Shown: positions 38,195 to 46,920, counted from the stretch's first letter. The stretch: 64,000 bases of DNA from FEN-1297 sp963710735 (GCA_963710735.1 CAVQBN010000004.1:434001-498000); one strand, 5' to 3'. A program made the numbers and translations. The notes: generated by a model not told the origin, from the sequence alone.

Positions 38195-38232
38195 AATAGC
38201 CCAAAGGGATGAAAAAGGAACTACATCTTTTT
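38195..38232 (-). promoter_or_regulatory. Island element copy 7, upstream of the anchored protein/C11 unit
   Basis: The plus strand reads AATAGCC, CAAAGGGATG, AAAAAGGAACTA, CATCTTTTT. Both half-sites are nearly perfect. The spacing to the ATG, 209 bp, is the largest for a clear unit. Confidence 0.78.
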
Positions 38233-38429
38233 TTTTAATAATGCCGGTTCAAGTCCACCTTTTCCATAAATATCCTAACACTGGAACTAAAAGATGGAAA
38301 CAGCAAATACATAATAGTTTCCACTTTTTTATTCAACGTTAATCCTTCTTAGGTACAGCATCATATTTCAGCCTTTATTATGTATACAAAGATCAATGTA
38401 AAATAATATCCACGAAATATAGATTACCG

Positions 38430-38615
38430 TCAGATATGTATTGCCTCGAACCCGCTTATAACTCCAAACGCACTTAACAGCCAAAGAATCAGTACAATAA
38501 TAACTACCGCATTCAAAATTCTCTTTACGGTAGCCTGCATAGGGATGAAGCGGTCAATCAGCCAGAGGACCACACCTACTATAACCAAAGTAATTACTAA
38601 TCCACTCAATGACAT
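38430..38615 (-). CDS. Thivi_2564-like small membrane protein
   Basis: A 61-residue protein with two membrane helices (VITLVIVGVVLWLI and AVVIIVLILWLLSAFGVI) joined by the loop DRFIPMQATVKRILN. This matches the small membrane proteins annotated as Thivi_2564 family, found in many stress-related gene sets, with no known function. It lies 169 bp downstream of the bacterioferritin gene on the same strand and may be the last gene of that unit, which begins at the element at 39.7 kb. Confidence 0.65.
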   Translation of the reverse strand: MSLSGLVITLVIVGVVLWLIDRFIPMQATVKRILNAVVIIVLILWLLSAFGVISGFEAIHI

Positions 38616-38784
38616 ATTCTTCTTCCTTTCATAAAAAGTTTATATTCCGAATCTCGAAAGACACAATCTTTTGTTTTTCTATCACCTCTCACCGAACAAG
38701 ATTATTGTTAATAATAAGTAGCCTGGCGATTATTTTTAAGCTCAGTAATTTATTAGTTTTCATTTTGTGCCGATTAACTTCTAA

Positions 38785-39264
38785 TCAGTTTATCACTCCG
38801 TTTGTTTGATTAGCTAAATAATTCTTCAGACCCATTTGATTAATCTGGGTAATCTGCTTTTCTCCCCAATCAAGGTGGCTTTCTTCCATTTTAATTATTT
38901 TCGTCAGCATATTAACGCTGCCTTCGTCCTTTATTTCATGTGCAAGGCTGACAGCAGCGTTATAAGTAAGTAATCCCATTAGTTTTGTTTCCTGGTTGTT
39001 CTTTACCATATCTAGGACAGTCCTGCCAATTTTTACCTCATCCAGCCTGGCCAAGGCTGGTGTGCCTTCTAAAAATATGATACGCTGAATAAGCCAGCGA
39101 ACATGGCGCACCTCATCAATTGCTTGTCTATCTATCGCCTTATGAAGTTTTTCATAACCCCAATTGTTACACATTTCCGATTGAACTATATACTGGTTAA
39201 TAGAAATAATTTCATCAGCTAAGCGCATATTAAGGACTTTGATTAATTTTTCATTGCCCTTCAT
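38785..39264 (-). CDS. bfr: Bacterioferritin-like protein with altered ferroxidase and haem ligands
   Basis: A 159-residue four-helix ferritin-like protein colinear with E. coli bacterioferritin. Ferroxidase ligands E18, E51, H54, E127 and H130 are present, but residue 94, normally Glu, is Lys (QETKLMG, with a Glu at 92), and residue 52, the haem-ligating Met of bacterioferritin, is Val (IDEVRHVRW). It may therefore lack haem and have a changed ferroxidase centre. Bacterioferritins store iron and detoxify peroxide, and in other bacteria they rise in stationary phase. It lies 43 bp after a small membrane protein gene and is driven by the element at 39.7 kb. The length and C-terminal MGLKNYLANQ are typical. 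Confidence 0.82.
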   Translation of the reverse strand: MKGNEKLIKVLNMRLADEIISINQYIVQSEMCNNWGYEKLHKAIDRQAIDEVRHVRWLIQRIIFLEGTPALARLDEVKIGRTVLDMVKNNQETKLMGLLTYNAAVSLAHEIKDEGSVNMLTKIIKMEESHLDWGEKQITQINQMGLKNYLANQTNGVIN

Positions 39265-39307
39265 ATTAATTCCACGGTATAAATATTATAATTAAATATT
39301 ATCATGA

Positions 39308-39526
39308 TTAAACTTTCTTTTTAAAGTGCAGCCAACTGAGCGATACACCAAATATTACAGTAACAAGAGTAAGGAACCACAGCCAGCCATTAATCCCCAT
39401 CCAGCCGTTTTCATTTTGCCTCCCAATCATTCCGCCACCCAGAAACAAACCGCTTCCGAAGTAAAGAAAGAACACTACTAAGAGTAGTAGAGCGAAGACT
39501 AAAAATCTATTGTTTATTGAATTCAT
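39308..39526 (-). CDS. Small two-helix membrane protein
   Basis: A 72-residue protein with two hydrophobic segments (FLVFALLLLVVFFLYFGSG and WLWFLTLVTVIFGVSLSW) and a glycine-rich loop (GGGMIGRQNENGWMGING). It is the first gene of a unit leading to the bacterioferritin, with an island element 147 bp upstream. I do not recognise a named family. It belongs with the other tiny membrane proteins of this island in size and position. Confidence 0.55.
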   Translation of the reverse strand: MNSINNRFLVFALLLLVVFFLYFGSGLFLGGGMIGRQNENGWMGINGWLWFLTLVTVIFGVSLSWLHFKKKV

Positions 39527-39672
39527 TTATTTCACCTAATTAAGTATTATTTTTTTAATTTTTTCTTGAGATCAAAATTCTTCATGTGTTTTATACCGGC
39601 ACCTGATAAATTTTGGATCTTTATAAAAACAATTTTATTCTTAATAAAACTATGAAGTAGTCTTTGTTAATA

Positions 39673-39718
39673 CAATCGTGCAAAGGGATGAAAAAGGGAC
39701 TAGATTTTTCTAGATGGA
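39673..39718 (-). promoter_or_regulatory. Island element copy 8, upstream of the bacterioferritin unit
   Basis: The plus strand reads CAATCGTG, CAAAGGGATG, AAAAAGGGACTA, GATTTTTC. The flank and left half-site are perfect. It lies between the response regulator 2 stop and the small membrane protein start. Confidence 0.82.
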
Positions 39719-39731
39719 AGAATAAAAGTGA

Positions 39732-40424
39732 CTATTCGTCCATAAGGGAAGCGGTATTGTTTGAATTTTTAATTGCTTCTGTTGTGTTTACGTATTTAGC
39801 AATTTGGATGCGAGTATGAAGCGTTAATTTTTCAAGTATGTTATGGACATGGCTCTTTACTGTGAATGGAGAGAGATGAAGTTCTTGTGCAATTTCTTTA
39901 TTGGTGGAACCATCGGCAATTAACTCGATTACCTGCTTTTCTCGTTTCGTCATTCGAACTGATTCAATTATCATAGATGGTTGTGATCCGTTAAGTGCAT
40001 TTTCAACAATCTGTGAGAAAAGCGATCCGGTCAGATGCGCGGGTAATATTTGTTCTCCTTGAAAAACAGATCTAATGGTTTTCATAAAATCATTAATTGT
40101 TGCGTCTTTTAGTAAGAAGCCTGATACCCCTGCTTCTACAAATTGAAGAACATCCGATTGAATAGGTATTAAATCCGTCACTATTGATTTTACTTCAGGG
40201 TAATGCTGTTTAACTGATTTTACAATTCGCAGACTGCTTTGATTTCGTAAACCGAGATCGAGAAGCACAATATTAGGGTTGAACTGGCCTATCATCTTTA
40301 ATATGTTTTCGCCATTTCCAGCAGTTGCAACAACATGCATATCAGCCTGCTTTTTAAGCATAGATACAATGCCATCACGCAAGAGCCTATTATCTTCTAT
40401 AATAAGTAGTTGAATTTTCTTCAT
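39732..40424 (-). CDS. NarL/FixJ-type response regulator with atypical receiver (paralogue 2)
   Basis: A 230-residue regulator with a receiver (1-120) and LuxR-type DNA-binding domain (about 150-215, MTKREKQVIELIADGSTNKEI). E10-D11, D56 and K106 are kept, but the switch Thr/Ser is D84 (IVTDLIP), as in paralogues 1 and 3. It lies 222 bp downstream of the KaiC-like gene on the same strand, with no island element of its own, so it may be read from the KaiC promoter. Of the three paralogues it is closest in sequence to paralogue 3. It is a candidate regulator of the island. Confidence 0.88.
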   Translation of the reverse strand: MKKIQLLIIEDNRLLRDGIVSMLKKQADMHVVATAGNGENILKMIGQFNPNIVLLDLGLRNQSSLRIVKSVKQHYPEVKSIVTDLIPIQSDVLQFVEAGVSGFLLKDATINDFMKTIRSVFQGEQILPAHLTGSLFSQIVENALNGSQPSMIIESVRMTKREKQVIELIADGSTNKEIAQELHLSPFTVKSHVHNILEKLTLHTRIQIAKYVNTTEAIKNSNNTASLMDE

Positions 40425-40645
40425 TTATAAATTTTCAATGTATATCAATAAATTTAATATAATAATATAATAATATCCACATTACCCCGATAATGATTTA
40501 ATATTATTTAACTACCACAACTACTATCAGATAATAAGTTTAGCGAGATAGAGTATGCACGTGACTCTCACTCCGCTCTAAATAATTGATCTCAAAATAT
40601 TAAGGTTTTGTTCTTAGTCTTGTTCCTTTTTGCTTAATTTATGAA

Positions 40646-42385
40646 TCATATATGTTTGTCTTCAAAATTATCTGCTTTTCTGCTCTCAGCCATTTTTTTC
40701 TGTCCATTTGAAAACCGTTCGATTTTTGCTTTTTCCATCTCGATAACTTTAAGTGTTTCCGATTCTTCTTCTATAAATTCAGATCGCAATACTGTAATTT
40801 GGGCATCCGCTGCTGCACGTTTAAGTTCTAAACCGAATTGTTTGCGTTCAATTTCCTCTTTACGTAATAATTGTTCTTCATTATTTTTCGCTTCTTGTGA
40901 TAAACGCGCCGAACCAGTCAATACACCTTCCGGACCAATATAAACGTCAAGCAATTCAATTCCGTGGTCGGTAAGTATAAACTCACGAATTTGATTGGAA
41001 TGTGCCATACCTCGAGATTTAAGAATATAAATTCCTCTGTTACGCTCACCTCCGATTTCAATATCGCGTAGAAGCAACCATGTGTCTATAAGAGATGATA
41101 TTGAAGTATCCGTGAGTTCCTGGTTATCGCCCAGATTTGTAAGACTTGTAAAGAATGCAGTTATGTTTCTCATCTTCAAAAAATCCACTATACGCAGCAG
41201 CATTATTTTTACCTCAGTTTTATTCTCTCCCATTATAAATGCATCAATAGGATCTAGAATAACTATCTGCGGTTTAATTTTATTAATTAATTTGATTGTA
41301 GTTGTCAGATGATGTTCCAATCCGTGCAAGGTCGGGCGCGTTGCATGAAAGTGCAGCAATCCTTTTTTTACCCACGGTTCCAAGTGAATTCCGATTGAAA
41401 ACATATTGCGCATAAACTGGCTCGGGGATTCTTCGAAAGCAAAATAAAGGACACGCTCACCGCGCTTACATGCCGCTTCAACAAATTGCGCTGCAAGGCT
41501 TGTCTTGCCTGTACCGGCTGTACCTGAAACAAGCACAGTACTGCCGCGATAGTAACCTTTACCTGAAAGCATTGTATCAAGACGCGAAATCCCGGTGGAT
41601 ATTCTTTCGTTGGATGTATGGTGATTCAATCCTAAAGAAGTAACAGGCAGAATAGAAAAACCATCTTCATCAATTATAAAAGGATACTCATTCGTACCGT
41701 GCATCGAACCCCTGTATTTAACAATCCGCAGGCGGCGTATGGAAGATTGATCACTTACTCGATGATCCAACTGAATTACACAATCGGAAACGTACTCTTC
41801 CAAACCCTGGCGTGTTAATCTGCTATCACCTCGTTCACCGGTTATAATAGCAGTTACATGTTTCTTCTTCAGCCAGCCGAATAATCTGCGAAGTTCGGTG
41901 CGTATAATGGTAGAATTGGGTAACGCTGAAAAGAGTGATTCAATAGTATCCAGAACAACACGCTTAGCTCCTATGCTTTCGATTGCTTGGTGTATCCGGA
42001 TAAATAATCCTTTCAAATCATATTCACCGCGCTGTTCAATTTCACCGCGTTCAACATGGATATGTTCAAGCCAAATTTTTTTATTAGCAACAAGGTCGTC
42101 CAGGTTGAATCCTAATGAAGTAACGTTAGCTGTAAGCTCTTTCTCAGTTTCCTCGAATGAAATAAATACGCCTGGTTCATTGTAAAGTGTTGCACCGCGA
42201 ACTAAAAACTCCATCGCAAAGAGCGTCTTACCGCAGCCGGCACCTCCGCATACAAGTGTCGGCCTGCCTTTTGGTAGCCCGCCGCCGGTTATTTCATCTA
42301 ATCCTTGAATGCTGGTAGGCGATTTTGGGAGGGGTTTTCTTCGAAATTTTACTTCTTTTTTCTTCTTAATATTTTCTCTGACCAT
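40646..42385 (-). CDS. KaiC-like double-domain ATPase with C-terminal extension
   Basis: A 579-residue protein with two RecA-like KaiC domains. Walker A motifs are GGAGCGKT near residue 47 and SGTAGTGKTS near 290; Walker B strands are RVVLDTIESL and IVILDPIDAF. Catalytic Glu pairs follow the usual pattern (SFEETEKEL, FEESPSQF). At the KaiC autophosphorylation position the sequence TDTSISSLIDTW gives Ser-Ser where cyanobacterial KaiC has S431-T432. A charged helix of about 85 residues extends the C terminus. No KaiA or KaiB is present, so this is probably a signalling or stress KaiC rather than a clock. The start at ATG 42385 has AGGGAG seven bases before it. An element lies 105 bp upstream. 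Confidence 0.83.
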   Translation of the reverse strand: MVRENIKKKKEVKFRRKPLPKSPTSIQGLDEITGGGLPKGRPTLVCGGAGCGKTLFAMEFLVRGATLYNEPGVFISFEETEKELTANVTSLGFNLDDLVANKKIWLEHIHVERGEIEQRGEYDLKGLFIRIHQAIESIGAKRVVLDTIESLFSALPNSTIIRTELRRLFGWLKKKHVTAIITGERGDSRLTRQGLEEYVSDCVIQLDHRVSDQSSIRRLRIVKYRGSMHGTNEYPFIIDEDGFSILPVTSLGLNHHTSNERISTGISRLDTMLSGKGYYRGSTVLVSGTAGTGKTSLAAQFVEAACKRGERVLYFAFEESPSQFMRNMFSIGIHLEPWVKKGLLHFHATRPTLHGLEHHLTTTIKLINKIKPQIVILDPIDAFIMGENKTEVKIMLLRIVDFLKMRNITAFFTSLTNLGDNQELTDTSISSLIDTWLLLRDIEIGGERNRGIYILKSRGMAHSNQIREFILTDHGIELLDVYIGPEGVLTGSARLSQEAKNNEEQLLRKEEIERKQFGLELKRAAADAQITVLRSEFIEEESETLKVIEMEKAKIERFSNGQKKMAESRKADNFEDKHI

Positions 42386-42489
42386 TATTTGTCTCCCTAG
42401 CAAGTATAATATTTATCATTTCCCTTTTAGATTATTTTTTTATTTTAAGTTTTATCTCTTTAAAATTTATAAAAATCCGAAAAACAAAA

Positions 42490-42534
42490 AATCGTCCAAT
42501 GGGATGAAAAAGGGACTACATCTTTTGGGCGAAT
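42490..42534 (-). promoter_or_regulatory. Island element copy 9, upstream of the KaiC-like gene
   Basis: The plus strand reads AATCGTC, CAATGGGATG, AAAAAGGGACTA, CATCTTTTGGGCGA. This is among the best copies, with a perfect right half-site. It sits 9 bp from the stop of the next gene upstream. Confidence 0.82.
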
Positions 42535-42543
42535 AGACTACCT

Positions 42544-43932
42544 TTAAAAACCAATTACATTGCCTACTCCGCTTCGAAGTGCAAACCATACAAATTGAAT
42601 AAAAGGTTCGTCCGGTTTATGTGTATATTTTACAACTCCTATTTTCATAGCGCCGGATTTATCCGGAATATTGTTTCCCCTTATTATAATTGTCTTAGCA
42701 ACGAAAGAAGATACCCTGTCCAAGATACCTTTTTTACTCCCGGTATTTTTATTTAGAATGGCAATTGATAAATCATTATATACCGCACGCACATAACCGG
42801 TTGCATGCCCCGAATTAACATTGATATTATAAGTTGCAGATTGAAGAATTCCGGAATTAATATGATGATGTTCGGCTATCTCTAAAAATTTATTAAGATT
42901 GTTCGCTTCCATTTTATTTAGTGAACCTCTATAACTGAAAGAAAATTGCGGCGATCCCAGAGGAATAAACATGAGTAGTTTCATTGTACTGGTACTCATA
43001 AAGTCTGCTTTTGCATGAATAATAATAGTATCACGTTGACCGGTATGATTGACAATTCCTTCTGCAAAAAGCTGCATCTTATCGAATGTTACTAAAGCTG
43101 CTTTAGCATCAGCATAATACCTTTCGTAATAATTCAACCGGCTATTAATAACATGCAGACTTGCAACGCGGATTGTATCCTTTATCGAATCTAATCCCTC
43201 ACTTGGCATTAAGGGACTTGGGGATTTTGTGTCAAAGGACTTATCCATATTTACAAGCACATCTATAAAAGCATCCCGGATATTAATTGACCGGGCGCGA
43301 TAGTTGTTTCCATTTAACAGTCCGGAATATGAAAACCCATTCACAATTATGCTGGGAATTACAAAACTGTATCTAGTGTTTCTAAATTTGTTCGCAGCAA
43401 AGAATTGTTCATCGGTTATAAGAGGATGAAATCTAAGCGAATCAGCTACAATCATTGAATCTGGTACTGATAAATGGAGTCGAACACATTGAATTTGATT
43501 TTGTGACTGCTTAAAATTTATCACAATTCCTTCTGCATTTAAAACTGCATTGTCAAAGCTATTAGATTGAAATTTCTTATTAAGAAGAAGTTTTATCCAG
43601 CCAATCCTGTCTAAAGATATCATTTTAATTTTGCAAGAAAATGAAGAGTCGGTCTTTGTCAGTATTACTGAGTTGAATTCTAAATGGTTTTTTAAGATAT
43701 AAAAATTAACATCGTTAATTTTTATTGTGTATTCAGGATATGCTTTTACAAAACCATCCATTATTCGGTTCTTAAGAAAACCGTTGAGGTAAGTTTGCGG
43801 AAAGAGGATGAATATCAAAGCAAATAAGATTATAATAATTCCAATTACGAGACTTACGTTCAGAGCTATTTTAACCGGTGAAAGATTTCTCCAATAAATA
43901 GTCTGTAAATATTTAATCTTCATTATTTTCAT
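42544..43932 (-). CDS. Membrane-anchored AsmA/DUF748-like periplasmic protein
   Basis: A protein of about 462 residues with one N-terminal membrane helix (VSLVIGIIIILFALIFILF) and a long periplasmic part rich in beta strands. The opening region (GFVKAYPEYTIKINDVNFYILKNH onwards) and phrases such as SDDAVLNAEG-like strands recall AsmA/DUF748 proteins, which are linked to outer-membrane lipid transport or envelope assembly. I keep that as a resemblance. The ATG at 43932 overlaps the end of the AI-2E permease gene by about 20 bp, which indicates translational coupling. It is the third gene of the unit lmo0937-like, permease, AsmA-like. Confidence 0.6.
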   Translation of the reverse strand: MKIMKIKYLQTIYWRNLSPVKIALNVSLVIGIIIILFALIFILFPQTYLNGFLKNRIMDGFVKAYPEYTIKINDVNFYILKNHLEFNSVILTKTDSSFSCKIKMISLDRIGWIKLLLNKKFQSNSFDNAVLNAEGIVINFKQSQNQIQCVRLHLSVPDSMIVADSLRFHPLITDEQFFAANKFRNTRYSFVIPSIIVNGFSYSGLLNGNNYRARSINIRDAFIDVLVNMDKSFDTKSPSPLMPSEGLDSIKDTIRVASLHVINSRLNYYERYYADAKAALVTFDKMQLFAEGIVNHTGQRDTIIIHAKADFMSTSTMKLLMFIPLGSPQFSFSYRGSLNKMEANNLNKFLEIAEHHHINSGILQSATYNINVNSGHATGYVRAVYNDLSIAILNKNTGSKKGILDRVSSFVAKTIIIRGNNIPDKSGAMKIGVVKYTHKPDEPFIQFVWFALRSGVGNVIGF

Positions 43933-45001
43933 AATATTTTTTTCCCTTTGGTACTGAATATTTTCTATCAACAGATTTTCCCGGGCCTAACAAAACGGCA
44001 ATCCATTTCGTTTCTTCATTGCTTTCAAATGCAAACTTCAGACTCATAGTAAGCGGAATGCATAAAACCGCACCAACAAGGCCTAGCAGGCTTCCCCAAA
44101 ATATCAGCGAGACAAATACAACAAGTGTGGATAAACCAAGCCTCTGTCCCATAAGTTTCGGCTGAATAACATTACCAAGTATGAAGCCAACTAATAGATA
44201 ACCGGCTGCTATAAAAATGGCACTGCCTGTCCCCAATTGAATGAAAGCGAGAAGTATAGCAGGAATTGCAGCTATAAAAGAACCGATATTTGGTATATAA
44301 TGGAGCAGAAAGAAAAGGAAGCCCCAAAGAATTGGAAACTTAACACCAAAAATTGACAACCATATCCATATTAAAATGCCTGCGGTTAGATTAATTAAAG
44401 TCGCAATTATCAGATATTGTCTAATATCAATTACAAACTTTGTGAACCGTGGGAAAACTGCTTCAGGGTCACCTAGAACAGCTCGCAATTTAACGGGGAA
44501 ACTTGAAACTTCAAGTAGTATAAAGGTAACTGTAACAAGAATTAGTATAATACTGGAGAGTGCCGAACTTAATTCTTTAAGTAATCCGGCAGTAAGGTTC
44601 ATTATCGTCTCCGGGTTGATATACTTTAAGAAAGCCTTATCACTTATTTTTATGCCTTTGCTTGTTAGCAGTGATGTAAATGCTGTTATTTGCTCCTGTA
44701 TACGCATCTGATAAAAGGGTAAAGAATCGGAAAAACTTTTAAATGATGCACCAACTAATACACCAATCATTAAAAGAATGATGACCATGACTGCTACCAC
44801 AATTGCCACCGATATTATAGAGGGAATATGCTTGCCTTCAAGCCAAAGTACCGGGGGTGTACCGATTAATGCTAGGAAAGCACAGAGCAGAGCTAATACA
44901 ATAACCGATTGAGCCAGAAATATTCCCGCCAATATAACTACAAGCGCGGCACCGATAAACAGAAAGTGTGATCCTCTTAATGTATTAATTGTTTTATCCA
45001 T
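43913..45001 (-). CDS. AI-2E family transporter (PerM-like permease)
   Basis: A 362-residue polytopic membrane protein with about eight helices: four near the N terminus, a central amphipathic region (about 85-150), and four near the C terminus with typical motifs (LPILWGFLFFLLHYIPNIGSF, GFILGNVIQPKLMG, WGSLLGLVGAVLCIPLT). This is the AI-2E exporter/PerM superfamily, whose substrates vary and include autoinducer-2 and, in some members, sodium or potassium ions. It starts 20 bp after a 49-residue membrane protein gene and overlaps the following gene. The unit is driven by the element at 45.3 kb. The substrate is unknown. Confidence 0.85.
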   Translation of the reverse strand: MDKTINTLRGSHFLFIGAALVVILAGIFLAQSVIVLALLCAFLALIGTPPVLWLEGKHIPSIISVAIVVAVMVIILLMIGVLVGASFKSFSDSLPFYQMRIQEQITAFTSLLTSKGIKISDKAFLKYINPETIMNLTAGLLKELSSALSSIILILVTVTFILLEVSSFPVKLRAVLGDPEAVFPRFTKFVIDIRQYLIIATLINLTAGILIWIWLSIFGVKFPILWGFLFFLLHYIPNIGSFIAAIPAILLAFIQLGTGSAIFIAAGYLLVGFILGNVIQPKLMGQRLGLSTLVVFVSLIFWGSLLGLVGAVLCIPLTMSLKFAFESNEETKWIAVLLGPGKSVDRKYSVPKGKKYYENNED

Positions 45002-45021
45002 AATCTTGCCTTGATTATAAA

Positions 45022-45171
45022 CTATACTGCACGCCTTCCTCTAAAAAAGCCAACTAAGATCATTATAATAGCAATTACAAGTAGTACGTGAATAAGACTA
45101 CCAGTGACTGGGAAAGCAAAAAAGCCCAATAACCACAAAACGATTAAAACTACAGCGATTGTAAATAACAT
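45022..45171 (-). CDS. lmo0937-like small membrane protein (49 aa)
   Basis: A short gene encodes 49 residues: a hydrophobic helix (LFTIAVVLIVLWLLGFF), a turn with AFPVTGSLIH, a second helix (VLLVIAIIMILVGFF) and a basic tail RGRRAV. This is the plan of the lmo0937 family of tiny stress-associated membrane proteins. AGGA lies eight bases before the ATG. It is the first gene of a three-gene unit with the AI-2E permease and the AsmA-like protein, 109 bp downstream of an island element. Confidence 0.78.
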   Translation of the reverse strand: MLFTIAVVLIVLWLLGFFAFPVTGSLIHVLLVIAIIMILVGFFRGRRAV

Positions 45172-45279
45172 AATGTTTGTCCTATCTTTTTATAAGTTTT
45201 TACAATTTGATTTATGTAATCAATTAAAAATGATACATAACATTTATGATTGAAATATATGGACAAGTTTATTGTACAA

Positions 45280-45325
45280 CAATCGTACATTGGGATGGAA
45301 AATGGACTAGTTCTTCTGTTGAGTA
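45280..45325 (-). promoter_or_regulatory. Island element copy 10, upstream of the lmo0937/AI-2E unit
   Basis: The plus strand reads CAATCGTA, CATTGGGATGG, AAAATGGACTA, GTTCTTCTG. The left flank is perfect and both half-sites carry a few changes. It lies 109 bp from the ATG. Confidence 0.72.
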
Positions 45326-45541
45326 TTTTCGATTCTAATTTAATATTAGACTTATTTGCATAAAAAATTTATGGATACCATAATTTTAAATTTTATCTTT
45401 TTACATTCTGGAATGATGGGAAAATAATAATCATTAGCTTTTTATTTTCTTATTTCTTTAAATATGTTAATGTTTTTTTATTGTTCTTTGGGTTGGAGTT
45501 TCTGGAATTACTAAAAGAAGAAATGTAATGATTACAAAATT

Positions 45542-45572
45542 AAAAAAAAGACCCGGATAATTTCCGGGTCTA
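45542..45572 (-). terminator. Rho-independent terminator of the DUF4398/OmpA unit
   Basis: On the minus strand AGACCCGGA pairs with TCCGGGTCT around a short loop and is followed by eight T residues, about 30 bases after the OmpA lipoprotein stop. Confidence 0.88.
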
Positions 45573-45600
45573 GAATTAATATTAAATCGTTACCTCTTAT

Positions 45601-46422
45601 TTACAGTGTAGCTGTACGATCAACTACAATCTCTACACGACGATTATTTGCTCGTCCTTCGGCGCTGTTATTGTCTGCAACTGGTTGTTCTTCACCTATT
45701 CCCTGAGCCTGGATAAGATCAGCCGGGTAGCCTCGTGAGATTAGAAAGGAACGAACTACGTCTGCACGCTTTTGAGATAGCGTCATGTTGTAACTTGATG
45801 ATCCCTGTGAGTCAGTATAACCTTCAATTGTGAGCCTTTTTTCTTTAGTTACTAGTAGGGCATCAGCAACTTGGTTCAGCTTATTCTGTGCTGCCGGTAA
45901 TAGTGTTGATTGATCCGATGCAAATAAGACACTGCCCGAAAGTGTAATTACAAGACCACGAGCTTCTTCCTTAACTGCTGCAAGCTTGGCAAGCGCTAAT
46001 TTTGCATCAGCGGCATTTTTCTCGGCATCAACAGTCGCTTTTTGTGATATGACTAGCTGTGCTGATTTGTTCTTCATAATTTCAGCCTGAGTAGCTTCAT
46101 AATCCTTTTTTGCTTTTTCAGTGGCGGCATTTTCAAAAGTTGAAGCAGCTAAAGCTTCGGCAAGCTTGGATTTTCGATCTGCTACATATGCCAGGTCACG
46201 GGTACGATATGAATCAGGATCATCCAGAAAAGATTTTTCGGCTTTGTCCAGTGCTATTTTTGCCTTGTGTAATTCTGCGGGAACTAATTGTGCTGCCTGC
46301 CCGTTACTTGCCTGTTGGAAAGCCGAACGTGCGTTAATTAGCTCTGATGGAGGCAAAGTTGCACTGCAGCTAATAAGCAAGCCGGCCAATGCCAGGGTAA
46401 TAATATATATCATGGCTTTCAT
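45601..46422 (-). CDS. OmpA-family lipoprotein with DUF4398-like helical domain
   Basis: A protein of about 273 residues. The signal peptide ends in the lipobox LLISC; a helical, Ala/Lys-rich domain of DUF4398 type (SAFQQASNGQAAQLVPAE, then coiled coil to about 150) precedes an OmpA peptidoglycan-binding domain (LTIEGYTDSQGSSSYNMTLS, NRRVEIVVD). The architecture bridges the membrane to the cell wall through a helical spacer. The ATG at 46422 is chosen because AAGGA precedes it and the signal peptide begins there; the frame runs 31 codons further. It starts four bases after the stop of a second DUF4398-like lipoprotein gene, so the two are coupled. Confidence 0.84.
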   Translation of the reverse strand: MKAMIYIITLALAGLLISCSATLPPSELINARSAFQQASNGQAAQLVPAELHKAKIALDKAEKSFLDDPDSYRTRDLAYVADRKSKLAEALAASTFENAATEKAKKDYEATQAEIMKNKSAQLVISQKATVDAEKNAADAKLALAKLAAVKEEARGLVITLSGSVLFASDQSTLLPAAQNKLNQVADALLVTKEKRLTIEGYTDSQGSSSYNMTLSQKRADVVRSFLISRGYPADLIQAQGIGEEQPVADNNSAEGRANNRRVEIVVDRTATL

Positions 46423-46426
46423 ATTG

Positions 46427-46807
46427 TTAATTCCTTTCTTGAGATAATTTGTTATCTTGTTGAAGCTGCTGTACCCGTTCAATTGCCTTTGCAGCTTCCT
46501 TTTTGTCGGTGTCACTGCGCGATAGAGCTAATGCAAGTTCACCGTCAGTCTGGGACCGCAGTAACATCGAATCGGCTTGTTCCTTATCGCCCTTTTCCGC
46601 AAGCCCTTGAGCTTTTACTAACTCCTCTTTTGCTAGTTGCAAATAAAGAGATGCGCTGGGAATGTCGGAGGCTCCAACCACTTCAGCTGCACTAATTGCT
46701 GATGTGGAACCTTCTTTATCGACCACCGCTGGGCTGCTTCCGCATCCGGCAATTACTATCCCGAAGAGTATAGCCATGGTTAATATAGTCATTTTCATAT
46801 ATTTCAT
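46427..46807 (-). CDS. DUF4398-like lipoprotein
   Basis: A 126-residue lipoprotein: signal peptide with lipobox VIAGC, a short serine-rich linker, then a helical domain (SASLYLQLAKEELVKAQGLAE and ALALSRSDTDKKEAAKAIERV) typical of DUF4398. It lacks the OmpA domain of its downstream neighbour and is probably its partner in the periplasm. AGGAG precedes the ATG by six bases. An island element lies 114 bp upstream, and the pair ends at the terminator near 45.55 kb. Confidence 0.78.
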   Translation of the reverse strand: MKYMKMTILTMAILFGIVIAGCGSSPAVVDKEGSTSAISAAEVVGASDIPSASLYLQLAKEELVKAQGLAEKGDKEQADSMLLRSQTDGELALALSRSDTDKKEAAKAIERVQQLQQDNKLSQERN

Positions 46808-46920
46808 AGGGTTCTCCTTTTAAATTATCACGTAACATCATTTTCAATTCCTGTTTACCAAGAACGGAAAGTCTCTTTTTAATTTTAAAATAAATTACCG
46901 ATGTTAGATACTATATACTA

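Noticed and set aside
40646..42385. A true circadian clock locus
   Set aside because: Only a KaiC-like gene is present; KaiA and KaiB are absent and bacterial KaiC homologues have other roles.
42309..42536. Possible plus-strand gene over element copy 9, ending MKKGLHLLGE
   Set aside because: The peptide comes from the regulatory element read through by chance; similar words recur at other copies without a shared frame upstream, and the rest is antisense to the KaiC gene.
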